Shown here: piece after piece, positions 23,524 to 32,602 of the stretch
How positions within the stretch are numbered: position 1 is the stretch's first letter
Layout: each line of letters starts with the position of its first letter
Assembly (NCBI GenBank): GCA_916988195.3
Contig: CAKASQ030000021.1
Span: 1-43,449 of the forward strand
Direction of reading: 5' to 3'
Origin: Oscillospiraceae bacterium
GTDB lineage: Bacteria; Bacillota; Clostridia; Oscillospirales; Oscillospiraceae
Length of the DNA stretch: 43,449 bases
Notes under the pieces: generated by a model
The model's input: the letters and a program-made list of their open reading frames with translations, nothing else
Told to the model about the DNA's origin: nothing
Database searches by the model: none
Made by a program: the position numbers and the translations under genes

Positions 23524-24585
23524 CTACTTTTTCTCCAGGTACCACGCGATGAGAAGATCCGCGGCCTCGCCATAGCTCTGCACGCCCGCCTCTTCGGAAA
23601 AAGCCTTCAGATACGTATCGTTGACCTTCGTAGCCGCATCCTGGACCTTCCCCTCGTACTGCGCATAGTGGGTGTTGGCCGCCTGAATGTCGGCGCGCAC
23701 GCCCTCTTTGAGGCTCTGCCAGATTTCGCTTGCCGCTGTTTTGTCGGCCTTATAGAGCGCGTTGTGGCAATAGACATAGGCCGCAATCGCGCCCGAGTAC
23801 CGGAACTCCGGGCTTTCGTTTTCCATGCACGCAAGATACGCGCAGAAATTTGCGCCGTCCTCGGCGGCGACCGTCTGTCGGTGTGCCAGCTCGTGGCACA
23901 TCGTAAACGGGAGCCAGACCTCGTACGTGTCCGGGTTCACACAGGCTTCCCCCGTAAAGCAGACGAAAATGCCCGTGATACCGAACTGGCTGAACATGCG
24001 CCAGGTTGCAAGCTTCTTGACCGGGTCGTGAGAGCCCGTGAACAGCTCGTAGCGCGCCGCCAGCTTGTCATAGCCCGCGCCAGCCTGCTTTGAAAGCTCC
24101 TCAAAGGACGAAAGCCGGGCAAGCCCTTGATTATCCCGCGAAACATCGTCCGCCAGCGCATTCACCTGCGCGGCATAATATCTTGTCGCGTCCGTCAGCT
24201 CCTGCTTCGTGTACTCGCGCACGGAAAGGCCCAGCTGTTCGCCGACCGTGGGGCCAAAGTGGTTGAGCCCCCAGAGCGCGACAAACAGGAACAGCCCCAC
24301 GCACACGCCCAGCACAATTCCCGCCAGCCAGCACAAAAAGCTCCTGCGCTGCGTGAAGATGCGCACGAACGTGTATAAAAGCCACAAAACCGCAAGCCCC
24401 GCCAAAAGCTCCCACACAGCAAGCGGAATCACCCTCGTCACCGAGCTGATGACGGACAGGAGCTTTCTGGAAAACTCCGGGTAAAACGAAAACACCAGCG
24501 CGGGCGCGTATTTTGCCGCCAGCACCAGAAGCACAGTCAAAACAAGAAAGATGGCCGACAGCAGCAGCCTTCCGATGGTTCTCAA
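23524..24585 (-). CDS. DUF3810-family membrane protein with HExxH-like metal motif
   Basis: About 353 residues if read from the TTG at 24585, which has AAAGGA nine bases upstream and lies after a likely -10 box (TATACT at 24619-24624). An ATG at 24717 would lie upstream of that box and inside the glyS promoter region, so it is unlikely. Three hydrophobic segments occupy the first ~120 residues. A soluble domain follows with TMCHELAHRQTV, a zinc-metalloprotease-like HExxH, and a later Glu in MENESPEF. This layout matches DUF3810. A membrane-bound peptidase is suggested, not demonstrated. Confidence 0.85.
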   Translation of the reverse strand: MRTIGRLLLSAIFLVLTVLLVLAAKYAPALVFSFYPEFSRKLLSVISSVTRVIPLAVWELLAGLAVLWLLYTFVRIFTQRRSFLCWLAGIVLGVCVGLFLFVALWGLNHFGPTVGEQLGLSVREYTKQELTDATRYYAAQVNALADDVSRDNQGLARLSSFEELSKQAGAGYDKLAARYELFTGSHDPVKKLATWRMFSQFGITGIFVCFTGEACVNPDTYEVWLPFTMCHELAHRQTVAAEDGANFCAYLACMENESPEFRYSGAIAAYVYCHNALYKADKTAASEIWQSLKEGVRADIQAANTHYAQYEGKVQDAATKVNDTYLKAFSEEAGVQSYGEAADLLIAWYLEKK

Positions 24586-24677
24586 GAAAAACGTTCCTTT
24601 CCGATTGGGATACGAGAGAGTATACCACAAATTCCGAAAAAACAAAAGATTGTCTTGCCTTTTTCTTTCCAGCGTTG

Positions 24678-24705
24678 TTGACTTTGAGACACTTTTCATT
24701 ATAAT
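24678..24705 (+). promoter_or_regulatory. promoter of glyS
   Basis: TTGACT (24678-24683), 16-base spacer, TATAAT (24700-24705). Transcription would start near 24712, leaving a leader of only about 30 bases. There is no room for a T-box. Confidence 0.8.
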
Positions 24706-24743
24706 GTATCTTATCAAATCACGTCAGGAGGACGGATGCAAGC

Positions 24744-26159
24744 ATGAAAAATTCCGAAAAGACCCTCGATATGATCGTCAACCTCTGCAAGAACCGCGGC
24801 TTTGTCTTCGCGGGCAGCGAAATTTACGGCGGTCTGGCCAACAGCTGGGACTACGGCCCGCTCGGCGTCGAGTTCAAGAACAACGTCAAAAAGGCATGGC
24901 TCAAGAAGTTCGTGCAGGAAAGCCCGTACAACGTCGGCCTCGACGCGGCCATCATCATGAACCCGCAGACCTGGATCACGACCGGCCATGTGGCAAGCTT
25001 CTCCGACCCTCTGCTCGACTGCAAGGCCTGCAAGGCCCGTCACCGCGCCGATAAGCTCATTGGAGACGAGCACCCCGAGGTGAACGTCGATGCGATGAGC
25101 TTTGACGAGATGGACAAGTTTATCGCCGAGCACGAGGACGTCGTCTGCCCCGTCTGCGGCAAGCACGACTTTACCCCCATCCGCAAGTTTAACCTCATGT
25201 TCAAGACGGCCATCGGCGTGACCGAGGACTCGTCTTCGACCTGCTATCTGCGTCCGGAGACCGCGCAGGGCATTTTCGTCAACTTCGCGAACATTCAGCG
25301 CACGACGAGACGCAAGCTCCCGTTCGGCGTCTGCCAGATCGGCAAGGCCTTCCGAAACGAGATTACCCCGGGCAACTTTACCTTCCGGACCCGTGAGTTT
25401 GAGCAGATGGAGTGCGAGTTCTTCTGCAAGCCCGACACCGACCTCGAGTGGTTCGCCTACTGGAAGGACTACTGCAAGAACTGGCTGCTGAGCCTCGGCA
25501 TCAAGGAAGAGAACCTGCGCCTGCGCGACCATGAGCCTGCGGAGCTTGCGTTCTATTCCCGTGCCACGACCGATATCGAATACGCCTTCCCGTTCACCGA
25601 CTGGGGCGAGCTCTGGGGCATTGCCGACCGTACGAACTATGACCTTGGCCGTCATCAGGAGGCCTCGGGCAAGAGCCTCGAGTACTTTGACCCCGAGACG
25701 AACGAGCACTATATTCCGTACGTCATTGAGCCGTCGCTTGGCTGCGACCGTGTGGCGCTGGCGTTCCTCTGCGAGGCGTACGACGAAGAGCACCTCGTCG
25801 ACAGCAAGGGAAAAGAAGACGTGCGCACGGTGCTGCACCTGCACCCGTTCCTCGCACCCTACAAGGCGGCCGTCCTGCCCCTTTCCAAGAAGCTCTCCGA
25901 GCCCGCGCGGAAGATCCAGGAGGAACTCTCCAAGGAATTCATGATCGACTTCGACGACTCGGGCTCCATTGGCAAGCGCTATCGCCGCGAGGACGAGATC
26001 GGCACGCCGTACTGCATCACCGTCGACTTCGCGACCGTCGGCGATGAGAACACCCCGGCCGACAACGCCGTCACCATCCGCGACCGCGACACCATGGAGC
26101 AGGTGCGCGTTCCCATCGCGGAGCTCAGAAGCTGGCTGCGCGAAAAAGTCGCATTCTGA
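24744..26159 (+). CDS. glyS: glycyl-tRNA synthetase, single-chain class II
   Basis: A 471-residue homodimeric-type GlyRS, which charges tRNA-Gly with glycine; it differs from the two-subunit GlyQ/GlyS enzyme despite the shared symbol. Characteristic stretches are [12 protein letters not shown] (residues 34-45), [35 protein letters not shown] (motif 2) and a C-terminal anticodon-binding domain from about residue 370. Cys93/Cys96 and Cys135/Cys138 form an insertion that probably binds zinc. AGGAGG lies 12 bases before the ATG, a little far; an ATG at 24735 is out of frame. A terminator follows. Confidence 0.96.
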   Translation: MKNSEKTLDMIVNLCKNRGFVFAGSEIYGGLANSWDYGPLGVEFKNNVKKAWLKKFVQESPYNVGLDAAIIMNPQTWITTGHVASFSDPLLDCKACKARHRADKLIGDEHPEVNVDAMSFDEMDKFIAEHEDVVCPVCGKHDFTPIRKFNLMFKTAIGVTEDSSSTCYLRPETAQGIFVNFANIQRTTRRKLPFGVCQIGKAFRNEITPGNFTFRTREFEQMECEFFCKPDTDLEWFAYWKDYCKNWLLSLGIKEENLRLRDHEPAELAFYSRATTDIEYAFPFTDWGELWGIADRTNYDLGRHQEASGKSLEYFDPETNEHYIPYVIEPSLGCDRVALAFLCEAYDEEHLVDSKGKEDVRTVLHLHPFLAPYKAAVLPLSKKLSEPARKIQEELSKEFMIDFDDSGSIGKRYRREDEIGTPYCITVDFATVGDENTPADNAVTIRDRDTMEQVRVPIAELRSWLREKVAF

Positions 26160-26170
26160 TACCGCATTTC

Positions 26171-26209
26171 ACCCGGAACTGAGGATTTTCTCGGTTCCGG
26201 GTTGTTTTT
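26171..26209 (+). terminator. terminator of glyS
   Basis: ACCCGGAAC-t-GAG pairs with CTC-g-GTTCCGGGT, then TTGTTTTTC. A clear intrinsic terminator just after the glyS stop. Confidence 0.88.
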
Positions 26210-26286
26210 CACAAAAATGCAGCTTTCTTTTGGCGCATCCCACAAGAAAAAGTCCGTCCGTCCGGTAGAAATTTCGTTTGGTTTCC

Positions 26287-26330
26287 TGTATAATAAAAAT
26301 AACTATCCGCCGCGCCCCGGAAACGTTTCC
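26287..26330 (+). promoter_or_regulatory. promoter and palindromic operator of the second ABC/salvage operon
   Basis: An extended -10, TGTATAAT, lies at 26287-26294; the -35 is poor. Twenty-four bases on, GGAAACGTTTCC (26319-26330) is a perfect 12-bp palindrome of the kind bound by LacI-family regulators (including PurR- or CcpA-type proteins). It lies inside the transcribed leader, where a bound protein would block elongation. The regulator is not in the window. Confidence 0.55.
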
Positions 26331-26390
26331 GCGTGCGCAGACCGGAACTTGCCTCCGCAGTCTTTTGCGGCGAACAAAGGAGTGAAGAAT

Positions 26391-27917
26391 TTGGCCGAAT
26401 CGGAATATGTCATTGAGATGCTGAATATCACAAAGGAATTCCCCGGCATCCGCGCCAATGACAACATTACCCTCCAGCTGAAAAGGGGAGAAATTCACGC
26501 GCTGCTCGGCGAAAACGGCGCCGGCAAATCGACCCTGATGAGCGTGCTCTTTGGCCTGTATCAGCCCGAGAGCGGCGTCATTAAGAAGAACGGACAGGTC
26601 GTCAGGATCAGCGACCCCAACGACGCGAACGATCTCAACATCGGCATGGTACACCAGCACTTCAAGCTGGTCGAGTGCTTCTCAGTGCTCGACAATATCA
26701 TCCTCGGCGTGGAGCCCAATAAAGCGGGCTTTTTGCAGAAGAAGCAGGCGCGGGAAAAGGTCCTCGCCCTGTCGCAGCAGTACGGCCTGCGCGTCGACCC
26801 GGACGCTAAGGTAGAGGATATCTCCGTCGGTATGCAGCAGAGAACCGAAATTCTCAAGATGCTCTACCGGGACAACGAGATTCTGATCTTCGACGAGCCG
26901 ACAGCGGTTCTGACCCCGCAGGAGATCGACGAGCTCATGCAGATCATGAAAAATCTCGCGGCGGAAGGAAAGTCCATCCTTTTCATCTCCCACAAGCTCG
27001 CGGAAATTATGGCCGTCGCCGACCGGTGCACAGTGCTGCGCAAGGGTAAATGCATCGGCACCGTCAACACGCGCGAGACGACCATGGAGGAGCTCTCTTC
27101 CATGATGGTCGGCCGTCAGGTCAACTTCAAGGTGGACAAGCAGGATAAAGCGCCCGGCGAGGTCGTGCTGGAGGTCAAGAATCTCACGGTTCCCTCGAAG
27201 CTCCACAAGAATAACGCCGTCAAGAACGTGAGCCTTCAGGTGCGCCGGGGCGAGATTGTCTGTCTTGCCGGTATCGAGGGCAACGGCCAGACGGAGTTTG
27301 TCTACGCGCTGACGGGCCTTGAAAAGCAGTCGGCGGGCGAGATCACGCTCTGCGGCAAGGACATTTCCCACGTGTCCATCCGCCAGCGCTCGAAAGACGG
27401 TATGAGCCACATTCCCGAAGATCGTCACAAGCATGGTCTGGTTCTCGACTTTACGCTCGAGCAGAACATGGTCCTCCAGCGCTACTGGCAGCCGGAGTTC
27501 CAGAAAAACGGCTTCATCAACTTCCCCGCCGTCCGGGCGTATTCCGACCGCCTCATCGAGCAGTACGACGTGCGCTCGGGCCAGGGGTCCAGCACGGTGG
27601 TGCGCAGCATGTCCGGCGGCAACCAGCAGAAGGCGATCGTCGCGCGCGAGATCGATAAGAACCCGGAACTTCTTGTGGCCGTGCAGCCGACGAGAGGCCT
27701 CGACGTGGGCGCGATCGAATACATCCACAAGCAGCTCGTCTCCGAGCGCGACGCTGGCAAGGGCGTTCTGCTCGTGTCGCTGGAGCTCGACGAGGTCATG
27801 AACGTCTCCGACCGCATTCTCGTCATGTACGAGGGCGAAATCGTCGGTGAGTTTGACCCGAAGAATGTGACCGTGGAAGAGCTCGGCCTGTATATGGCCG
27901 GCGCAAAGCGGATGTAA
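26391..27917 (+). CDS. nucleoside-type ABC transporter ATP-binding protein
   Basis: About 508 residues with two ATPase domains, homologous in layout to the protein at 10283. Domain 1 has GENGAGKST and LIFDEPTAVLTPQE; domain 2 has GIEGNGQTEF, MSGGNQQK and the QPTRGLDVGA motif. The start is taken as the TTG at 26391 because AAAGGAG lies eight bases upstream and a promoter lies just before; an upstream ATG at 26202 overlaps the glyS terminator. It energises the importer formed with the next two genes. No BMP lipoprotein gene accompanies it in the window, so the binding protein must be encoded elsewhere. Confidence 0.93.
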   Translation: MAESEYVIEMLNITKEFPGIRANDNITLQLKRGEIHALLGENGAGKSTLMSVLFGLYQPESGVIKKNGQVVRISDPNDANDLNIGMVHQHFKLVECFSVLDNIILGVEPNKAGFLQKKQAREKVLALSQQYGLRVDPDAKVEDISVGMQQRTEILKMLYRDNEILIFDEPTAVLTPQEIDELMQIMKNLAAEGKSILFISHKLAEIMAVADRCTVLRKGKCIGTVNTRETTMEELSSMMVGRQVNFKVDKQDKAPGEVVLEVKNLTVPSKLHKNNAVKNVSLQVRRGEIVCLAGIEGNGQTEFVYALTGLEKQSAGEITLCGKDISHVSIRQRSKDGMSHIPEDRHKHGLVLDFTLEQNMVLQRYWQPEFQKNGFINFPAVRAYSDRLIEQYDVRSGQGSSTVVRSMSGGNQQKAIVAREIDKNPELLVAVQPTRGLDVGAIEYIHKQLVSERDAGKGVLLVSLELDEVMNVSDRILVMYEGEIVGEFDPKNVTVEELGLYMAGAKRM

Positions 27918-27929
27918 GGAGGGCGCAAA

Positions 27930-29078
27930 ATGAAAAAGAAAACACTGCTGCAGTCCTCCGGCTTTGTGACGCTGTGCGCAAGTCTGGTCTGCATTGTCAT
28001 CGGCCTTCTGGTGGGCTTTTTGGTTCTGCTGCTGCTTGGCGGCGAAAAGGCCTATTCCGACGGCTTCAAGCAGATCCTGCTCGGCGGCTTTTATATGATG
28101 CCCTCCGGCATCGGCAAGGAGATCGTTACGGCGGTGCCGCTCATCATGTGCGGCCTTTCCGTTGCGTTCGCGTTCAAGACCGGCCTTTTTAACATCGGCG
28201 CGGCCGGTCAGTATACGGTCGGTGCGTTCGGCGGCCTGGTATTTGCGCTGCTGCTGCACGCTCCGTGGTGGCTCTGCCTGATCGCTTCGACGGTCTTTGG
28301 CGCCGTCTGGGGCGCGATTCCCGGCATTTTCAAGGCTTACTTAAACGTCAACGAGGTCATCACGGCCATCATGTTCAACTGGATCGGCCTGTATGGCTGC
28401 AACACGATCATGTACGGCCGCGGCACGGGCCCGATGTACAACGCCAAGCAGTCGAAGACCTTCGCCGTCACGGGTGACAGCATCATCCCCTCGAAGCTTT
28501 TCGGCTGGGACATGTCGGAAACGTTCGGCTACAAATCCTGCACGATCGCAATTTTCCTCGCCATCATCATCGCGATTCTTCTCTACGTCGTCATCAACAA
28601 GACGACCTTCGGCTACGAGCTCAAGGCCTGCGGCTGCAACAAGAATGCGGCCAGATACGCGGGCATCAACGAAAAGCGCAGCATCATCCTCTCGATGATC
28701 ATTGCGGGCGCGCTCGCGGGCTTCGGCGCGGGTCTGTACTACCTCTCCAACGCGGCGCAGTGGATCCCGGGCGACTCGACGGCGCTGCCCTCGGAGGGCT
28801 TCGACGGCATCTCCGTCGCGCTGCTTGCCTCGTCCGACCCGATTGCGGCGATCTTCTCGGCCATCTTCATTTCGCACATCTCGACCGGCGGCGGCTTCAT
28901 GAACGCCTCTTTGTTCCCGCCCGAGATTGCGGACATTATCTCCGGCATTATCATCTACCTCTGTGCGTTCTCGCTGCTGTTCAAAAACCTCATTGTCACG
29001 CTCTTCACGGGCAAGCACAAAAAGCAGGCGGCTAAAGCACCGGACGCGGAAAAGCCAAACGGAAAGGAGGCGCAGTAA
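27930..29078 (+). CDS. nucleoside-type ABC transporter permease (YufP-like)
   Basis: A 382-residue membrane protein of the BPD_transp_2 superfamily with about ten hydrophobic segments. AFKTGLFNIGAAGQYTVGAF is the family signature seen also in the permease at 9165. AAGGAGG precedes the ATG, 12 bases after the ATPase stop. The C-terminal tail is charged and cytoplasmic. It pairs with the next permease to form the channel of a nucleoside importer. Confidence 0.92.
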   Translation: MKKKTLLQSSGFVTLCASLVCIVIGLLVGFLVLLLLGGEKAYSDGFKQILLGGFYMMPSGIGKEIVTAVPLIMCGLSVAFAFKTGLFNIGAAGQYTVGAFGGLVFALLLHAPWWLCLIASTVFGAVWGAIPGIFKAYLNVNEVITAIMFNWIGLYGCNTIMYGRGTGPMYNAKQSKTFAVTGDSIIPSKLFGWDMSETFGYKSCTIAIFLAIIIAILLYVVINKTTFGYELKACGCNKNAARYAGINEKRSIILSMIIAGALAGFGAGLYYLSNAAQWIPGDSTALPSEGFDGISVALLASSDPIAAIFSAIFISHISTGGGFMNASLFPPEIADIISGIIIYLCAFSLLFKNLIVTLFTGKHKKQAAKAPDAEKPNGKEAQ

Positions 29079-29079
29079 G

Positions 29080-30000
29080 ATGCTTCTGATGCTCAAATAC
29101 GCGCTGCTTTCGGCGACAGTCCTGATGCTCGTGGCGCTCGGCGGCTGCTTCTCGGAGCATTCCGGCGTCATTAACCTCGCGCTCGAGGGGATCATGGTCA
29201 TCGGCGGCCTGGTCGGCACGATGGCGCTGAACCTTCTGCCCGCTGACATGGCGAACGTGTGGAAGGTCACAATCTCCATCTGCCTTTCCGCGGCGGCAGG
29301 CGTTCTCTACTCGTCTCTGCTCGCTTTTTCGGCCATCAATCTGAAAGCCGACCAGACCATCGGCGGTACGGCGCTGAATTTGCTTTCAACCGCCATTGCC
29401 CTCGTCGTGGCCAAGCGCTACAACGGCTCGCAGTCGGCAAAATTAAGCTACGACAATTCCCCGTTCATCTTCCAGATCGGCGGCCTCACCGTGAATGTGT
29501 TCCTGATCATCGGCCTCGTACTGCTGGCCATCTCCATCGTCCTCCTCTACAAGACGCGCTTTGGCCTGAGATTGCAGGCGTGCGGCGAGCATCCGCAGGC
29601 GGCGGGGTCGGTCGGCATCAACGTCTACAAGATGCGCTGGGCTGGCGTCCTGATTTCAGGCTTCTTGGCCGGTATCGGCGGCTTTGCCTACATTGTGCCT
29701 GCCGTGCAGACATGGAACTTCGAGGTCGGCGTAGCCGGCATGGGCTTCCTCGCGCTGGCGGTCATGATCTTCGGCCAGTGGAAGCCGGGCAAAATCGCGC
29801 TTGCTGCCATCTTCTTCGCGATTTTCAAGTCGCTTGCCAACATCTACGACTCCATCGGCTGGCTGAGCGCGCTGCATTTAACGAAGGAGCTCTATAACAT
29901 GATGCCCTTCGCGGCCTCCATGGTCATCCTCGCCTTTACCTCCAAGCGCTCCAGAGCGCCGAAGGCTGAGGGTATCCCCTATGATAAAGGGCAGAGATAA
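29080..30000 (+). CDS. nucleoside-type ABC transporter permease (YufQ-like)
   Basis: A 306-residue polytopic protein whose N-terminal region has GVINLALEGIMVIGGLVGT, matching the second-permease group, and a coupling region around GLRLQACGEHPQAAGSVGI. The start is the ATG at 29080, one base after the preceding stop, with AAAGGAGG inside the end of the upstream gene, so translation is coupled. With the genes at 26391 and 27930 it completes the membrane part of the importer. The next genes, pyrimidine phosphorylase and uridine kinase, point to nucleosides as cargo. Confidence 0.92.
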   Translation: MLLMLKYALLSATVLMLVALGGCFSEHSGVINLALEGIMVIGGLVGTMALNLLPADMANVWKVTISICLSAAAGVLYSSLLAFSAINLKADQTIGGTALNLLSTAIALVVAKRYNGSQSAKLSYDNSPFIFQIGGLTVNVFLIIGLVLLAISIVLLYKTRFGLRLQACGEHPQAAGSVGINVYKMRWAGVLISGFLAGIGGFAYIVPAVQTWNFEVGVAGMGFLALAVMIFGQWKPGKIALAAIFFAIFKSLANIYDSIGWLSALHLTKELYNMMPFAASMVILAFTSKRSRAPKAEGIPYDKGQR

Positions 30001-30027
30001 GCATTTGCACTGCACCCGCTGGTTGTT

Positions 30028-30267
30028 CGTAGGGGGCGATGCCCACATCGCCCCATTGAGTACCACCGAATTCGCCGAAGATTTCCATAAAACCGGTGCA
30101 TGCCGCCGGGTCGATGTGGGCATCGACCCCTACGGTCTTTCCGGAAGATTTTCAAAAAAACCGTAGGGGCGGACAAACCTGTCCGCCCTTGGGAAGTCAC
30201 GAATTCGCCGTAGCTTTTCATAAAAACAGCTTTTTCTGCGGGCGGACAGAGGCGTCCGCCCCTACGC
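30028..30267. repeat. paired REP-like palindromes, copy 1
   Basis: CGTAGGGGgCGATGCCCA (30028) is inverted to TGGGCATCGaCCCCTACG (ending about 30133), giving a stem of over 20 bp with one mismatch. A second pair, CGTAGGGGCGGAC and GTCCGCCCCTACG (about 30163-30267), follows. Related blocks occur at 34884, 41384 and 43375. It sits between an ABC permease gene and the phosphorylase gene, in the same direction, and is likely transcribed. Confidence 0.85.
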
Positions 30268-30340
30268 GCCTCCCGGAGGTGCGCGGAAATTGCGAACGCT
30301 GTCGGCAAAACGTTTTTGACGTTACAAAGGAGAACTCTCT

Positions 30341-31642
30341 ATGAGAATGGTTGATTTGATTGAAAAAAAGCGCGATGGTGGCGTGTTATCTGACGAGGAG
30401 ATCCGCTTCATCATTGACGGCTTTACCAAGGGCGACATTCCCGACTATCAGATGTCCGCGTGGGCGATGGCCGTGTTTTATAAGGGCATGACCGACCACG
30501 AGACGGCCGTTCTGACAGACGCGATGATGCGCTCGGGAGACACGATTGATCTGTCGCGGTTCGGCACAAAGTCTGTGGACAAGCACTCCACGGGCGGCGT
30601 GGGCGACAAGACGACGCTCATTTTAGCCCCGATTGTATCGAGCCTCGGCGGCAAGATGGCGAAGATGTCCGGGCGCGGCCTTGGACACACGGGCGGAACC
30701 GTCGACAAATTAGAATCCATCCCGGGCTACAAAACGACGCTCTCGGCCGAAGAATTCATGCAGCAGGTAGAAGACGTCGGCGTGGCGGTCATCGGTCAGT
30801 CCGGCAATCTGACCCCGGCGGACAAGAAGCTCTACGCGCTGCGCGACGTGACGGCGACGGTCGACTCGCTGCCGCTGATCACATCGTCCATCATGTCCAA
30901 AAAGCTCGCGGCGGGTTCTCACTCGATCGTATTGGATGTGAAGGTCGGCTCGGGCGCTTTCATGAAAACGCTGGGCGACGCACGGAAGCTGGCAGAAAAC
31001 ATGGTCGCCATCGGCAAGGCCTGCGGGCGCAACGTGCGCGCGGTGCTCTCCAACATGGACGTTCCGCTCGGCATGGCCATCGGCAACGCGCTGGAGGTGC
31101 AGGAGGCGGCGGAAATTTTGCAGGGCCGCGGATGCGACGATCTGCGCGGCGTGTGCATGACGCTGGCAGCCAACATGGTCGAGCTCTGCAACGGCTGGGA
31201 TGAAGCGTTTGCAAAGCAGCAGGTACATGATGCAGTTGCGTCCGGCAGGGCCTTTGCGCAGATGAAGCGCTGGATCGCGGCGCAGGGCGGCGACGCATCG
31301 GTTCTCGAGGACTTCTCGAAACTGCCGCAGGCCTCCGTCCGCCATGAGATTCTCGCGCCGCAGGACGGCTGGATCTGCCGCATGGATACGCAGAAGGTCG
31401 GTGAGGCTTCGAGCCTTCTTGGCGCGGGGCGCATGACAAAAGAGGACACGATCGACTTTGCCGCCGGTATCGTTCTTTCCAAAAAGACCGGTGATTACGC
31501 CAAAAAGGGCGATGTGCTCGCAACGCTTTACACCAACAAGGCCGCTTCCCTCGCGGAGAGCGAGGCGATGTTCCTGCGTGCGCTTTCGTGGAGCGAGGAA
31601 AAGCCCGAGCCCGAGACGCTGATTTTTGATATCATTCGATAA
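30341..31642 (+). CDS. pdp: pyrimidine-nucleoside phosphorylase
   Basis: A 433-residue enzyme of the thymidine/pyrimidine phosphorylase family, which splits uridine, thymidine and deoxyuridine with phosphate into base and (deoxy)ribose-1-phosphate. The phosphate/substrate motif KHSTGGVGDK is at residues 81-90, preceded by DLSRFGTKSVD; the N-terminal helical domain and C-terminal alpha/beta domain are complete. GGAG lies eight bases before the ATG at 30341. It belongs with the ABC importer upstream and uridine kinase downstream in a salvage unit. I cannot separate Pdp from DeoA substrate preference by eye. Confidence 0.93.
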   Translation: MRMVDLIEKKRDGGVLSDEEIRFIIDGFTKGDIPDYQMSAWAMAVFYKGMTDHETAVLTDAMMRSGDTIDLSRFGTKSVDKHSTGGVGDKTTLILAPIVSSLGGKMAKMSGRGLGHTGGTVDKLESIPGYKTTLSAEEFMQQVEDVGVAVIGQSGNLTPADKKLYALRDVTATVDSLPLITSSIMSKKLAAGSHSIVLDVKVGSGAFMKTLGDARKLAENMVAIGKACGRNVRAVLSNMDVPLGMAIGNALEVQEAAEILQGRGCDDLRGVCMTLAANMVELCNGWDEAFAKQQVHDAVASGRAFAQMKRWIAAQGGDASVLEDFSKLPQASVRHEILAPQDGWICRMDTQKVGEASSLLGAGRMTKEDTIDFAAGIVLSKKTGDYAKKGDVLATLYTNKAASLAESEAMFLRALSWSEEKPEPETLIFDIIR

Positions 31643-31660
31643 AGAGAAAGGAAAGAAGCT

Positions 31661-32281
31661 ATGTCTGATGTGATCGTAATCGGCGTTGCCGGAGGCACCG
31701 GCAGCGGCAAAACCACGCTGGTCAAGGCGCTTGTAAACCGATTCGGCGACAACATTACCGTCCTGAGCCACGACAATTACTACAAGCGCCACGATGAGCT
31801 GACCTACGAGGAGCGCACAAAGCTCAACTACGACCATCCCGACGCATTTGATACGGATATGATGATCGAGCATTTGCAGCAGCTGCGCGAGGGCCATGCC
31901 ATCGAGTGCCCGACCTACGACTACACGATCCACAACCGTGCGGCCGAAACGATCACCATCGAGCCGCGCAAGGTCATCGTGGTCGAGGGCATTTTGATTT
32001 TTGCGAGCCGGGTCCTTTGCGATCAGATGGACATCAAAATCTTCGTTGACGCGGACGCGGATGTGCGCCTGTGCCGTCGAATCCGGCGCGACGTCAAAAA
32101 GCGCGGTCGGACCATTGACTCCGTCATCGAGCAGTACCTCACGACGGTCAAGCCCATGCACGAGCAGTTCGTTGAGCCCAGCAAGAAAAACGCGAACCTC
32201 ATTGTTCCCGAGGGCGGCAAGAACCTCATCGCGCTGGAAATGATCATCAACCGCATCCAGAAGCACATCGATATGGCTTAA
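31661..32281 (+). CDS. udk: uridine kinase
   Basis: A 206-residue P-loop kinase that phosphorylates uridine and cytidine to UMP and CMP. The Walker A motif is GGTGSGKTT (residues 11-19); LSHDNYYKRHDEL and YDHPDAFDTDMM are typical of the family, as is the ARG-rich lid RRIRRDVKKRGR. AAAGGAAAG precedes the ATG. It lies 18 bases after the phosphorylase, so the salvage operon offers both breakdown and rephosphorylation of pyrimidine nucleosides. The intergenic region after it is full of hairpins. Confidence 0.94.
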   Translation: MSDVIVIGVAGGTGSGKTTLVKALVNRFGDNITVLSHDNYYKRHDELTYEERTKLNYDHPDAFDTDMMIEHLQQLREGHAIECPTYDYTIHNRAAETITIEPRKVIVVEGILIFASRVLCDQMDIKIFVDADADVRLCRRIRRDVKKRGRTIDSVIEQYLTTVKPMHEQFVEPSKKNANLIVPEGGKNLIALEMIINRIQKHIDMA

Positions 32282-32285
32282 TGGC

Positions 32286-32366
32286 TTAAATGAAAAGCTT
32301 ACGCTTTTCATTTAAAGGGACTGCACCTCGACTGCACGCATAATTTTGCGCCTTCGGCGCAAAATT
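32286..32366 (+). other. structured 3' region after udk with two perfect hairpins
   Basis: TTAAATGAAAAGC (32286-32298) pairs with GCTTTTCATTTAA (32303-32315); then AATTTTGCGCC (32342-32352) pairs with GGCGCAAAATT (32356-32366). CTGCACCTCG between them could also pair with CGAGGTGAGCAG just downstream (about 32376-32388). No frame is convincing here. Confidence 0.65.
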
Positions 32367-32477
32367 CCACACTTGCGAGGTGAGCAGTATGTTTCCGGTC
32401 GGCAAAGCCGCCGGATAACATGGATTTCCAATTTATTTTGCCATCTGCGGATGGCGAAACTCTACGAGTTTTTTACG

Positions 32478-32507
32478 AAAGCAGGACACGCTGTGTCCTG
32501 CTTTTTT
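32478..32507 (+). terminator. terminator after the udk operon
   Basis: AAAGCAGGACAC pairs with GTGTCCTGCTTT around a 3-base loop and continues into a run of six T. A strong intrinsic terminator. Confidence 0.9.
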
Positions 32508-32544
32508 CTGCCGATTTATAAAGAGTTTTTCCATTTGTGACAAA

Positions 32545-32573
32545 TTGACAGGGCTTTTTTTGTATGCTATCAT
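32545..32573 (+). promoter_or_regulatory. promoter of the GNAT gene cluster
   Basis: TTGACA (32545-32550), 17-base spacer, TATCAT (32568-32573) with an extended TGC just before it. Start of transcription near 32580, about 20 bases before the GNAT start codon. Confidence 0.85.
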
Positions 32574-32602
32574 AGCAATAATTAGTATGGGGAAGTGTTG
32601 AT

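Noticed and set aside
24706-24743. T-box leader for glyS
   Set aside because: The promoter leaves only about 30 bases before the start codon, far too short.
26682-28259. Very long minus-strand open frame opposite the ABC ATPase and permease genes (also similar ones at 3837-5231 and 30710-32311)
   Set aside because: They are antisense to well-supported genes, have His/Arg-rich composition typical of shadow frames in GC-rich DNA, and have no ribosome sites or family motifs.
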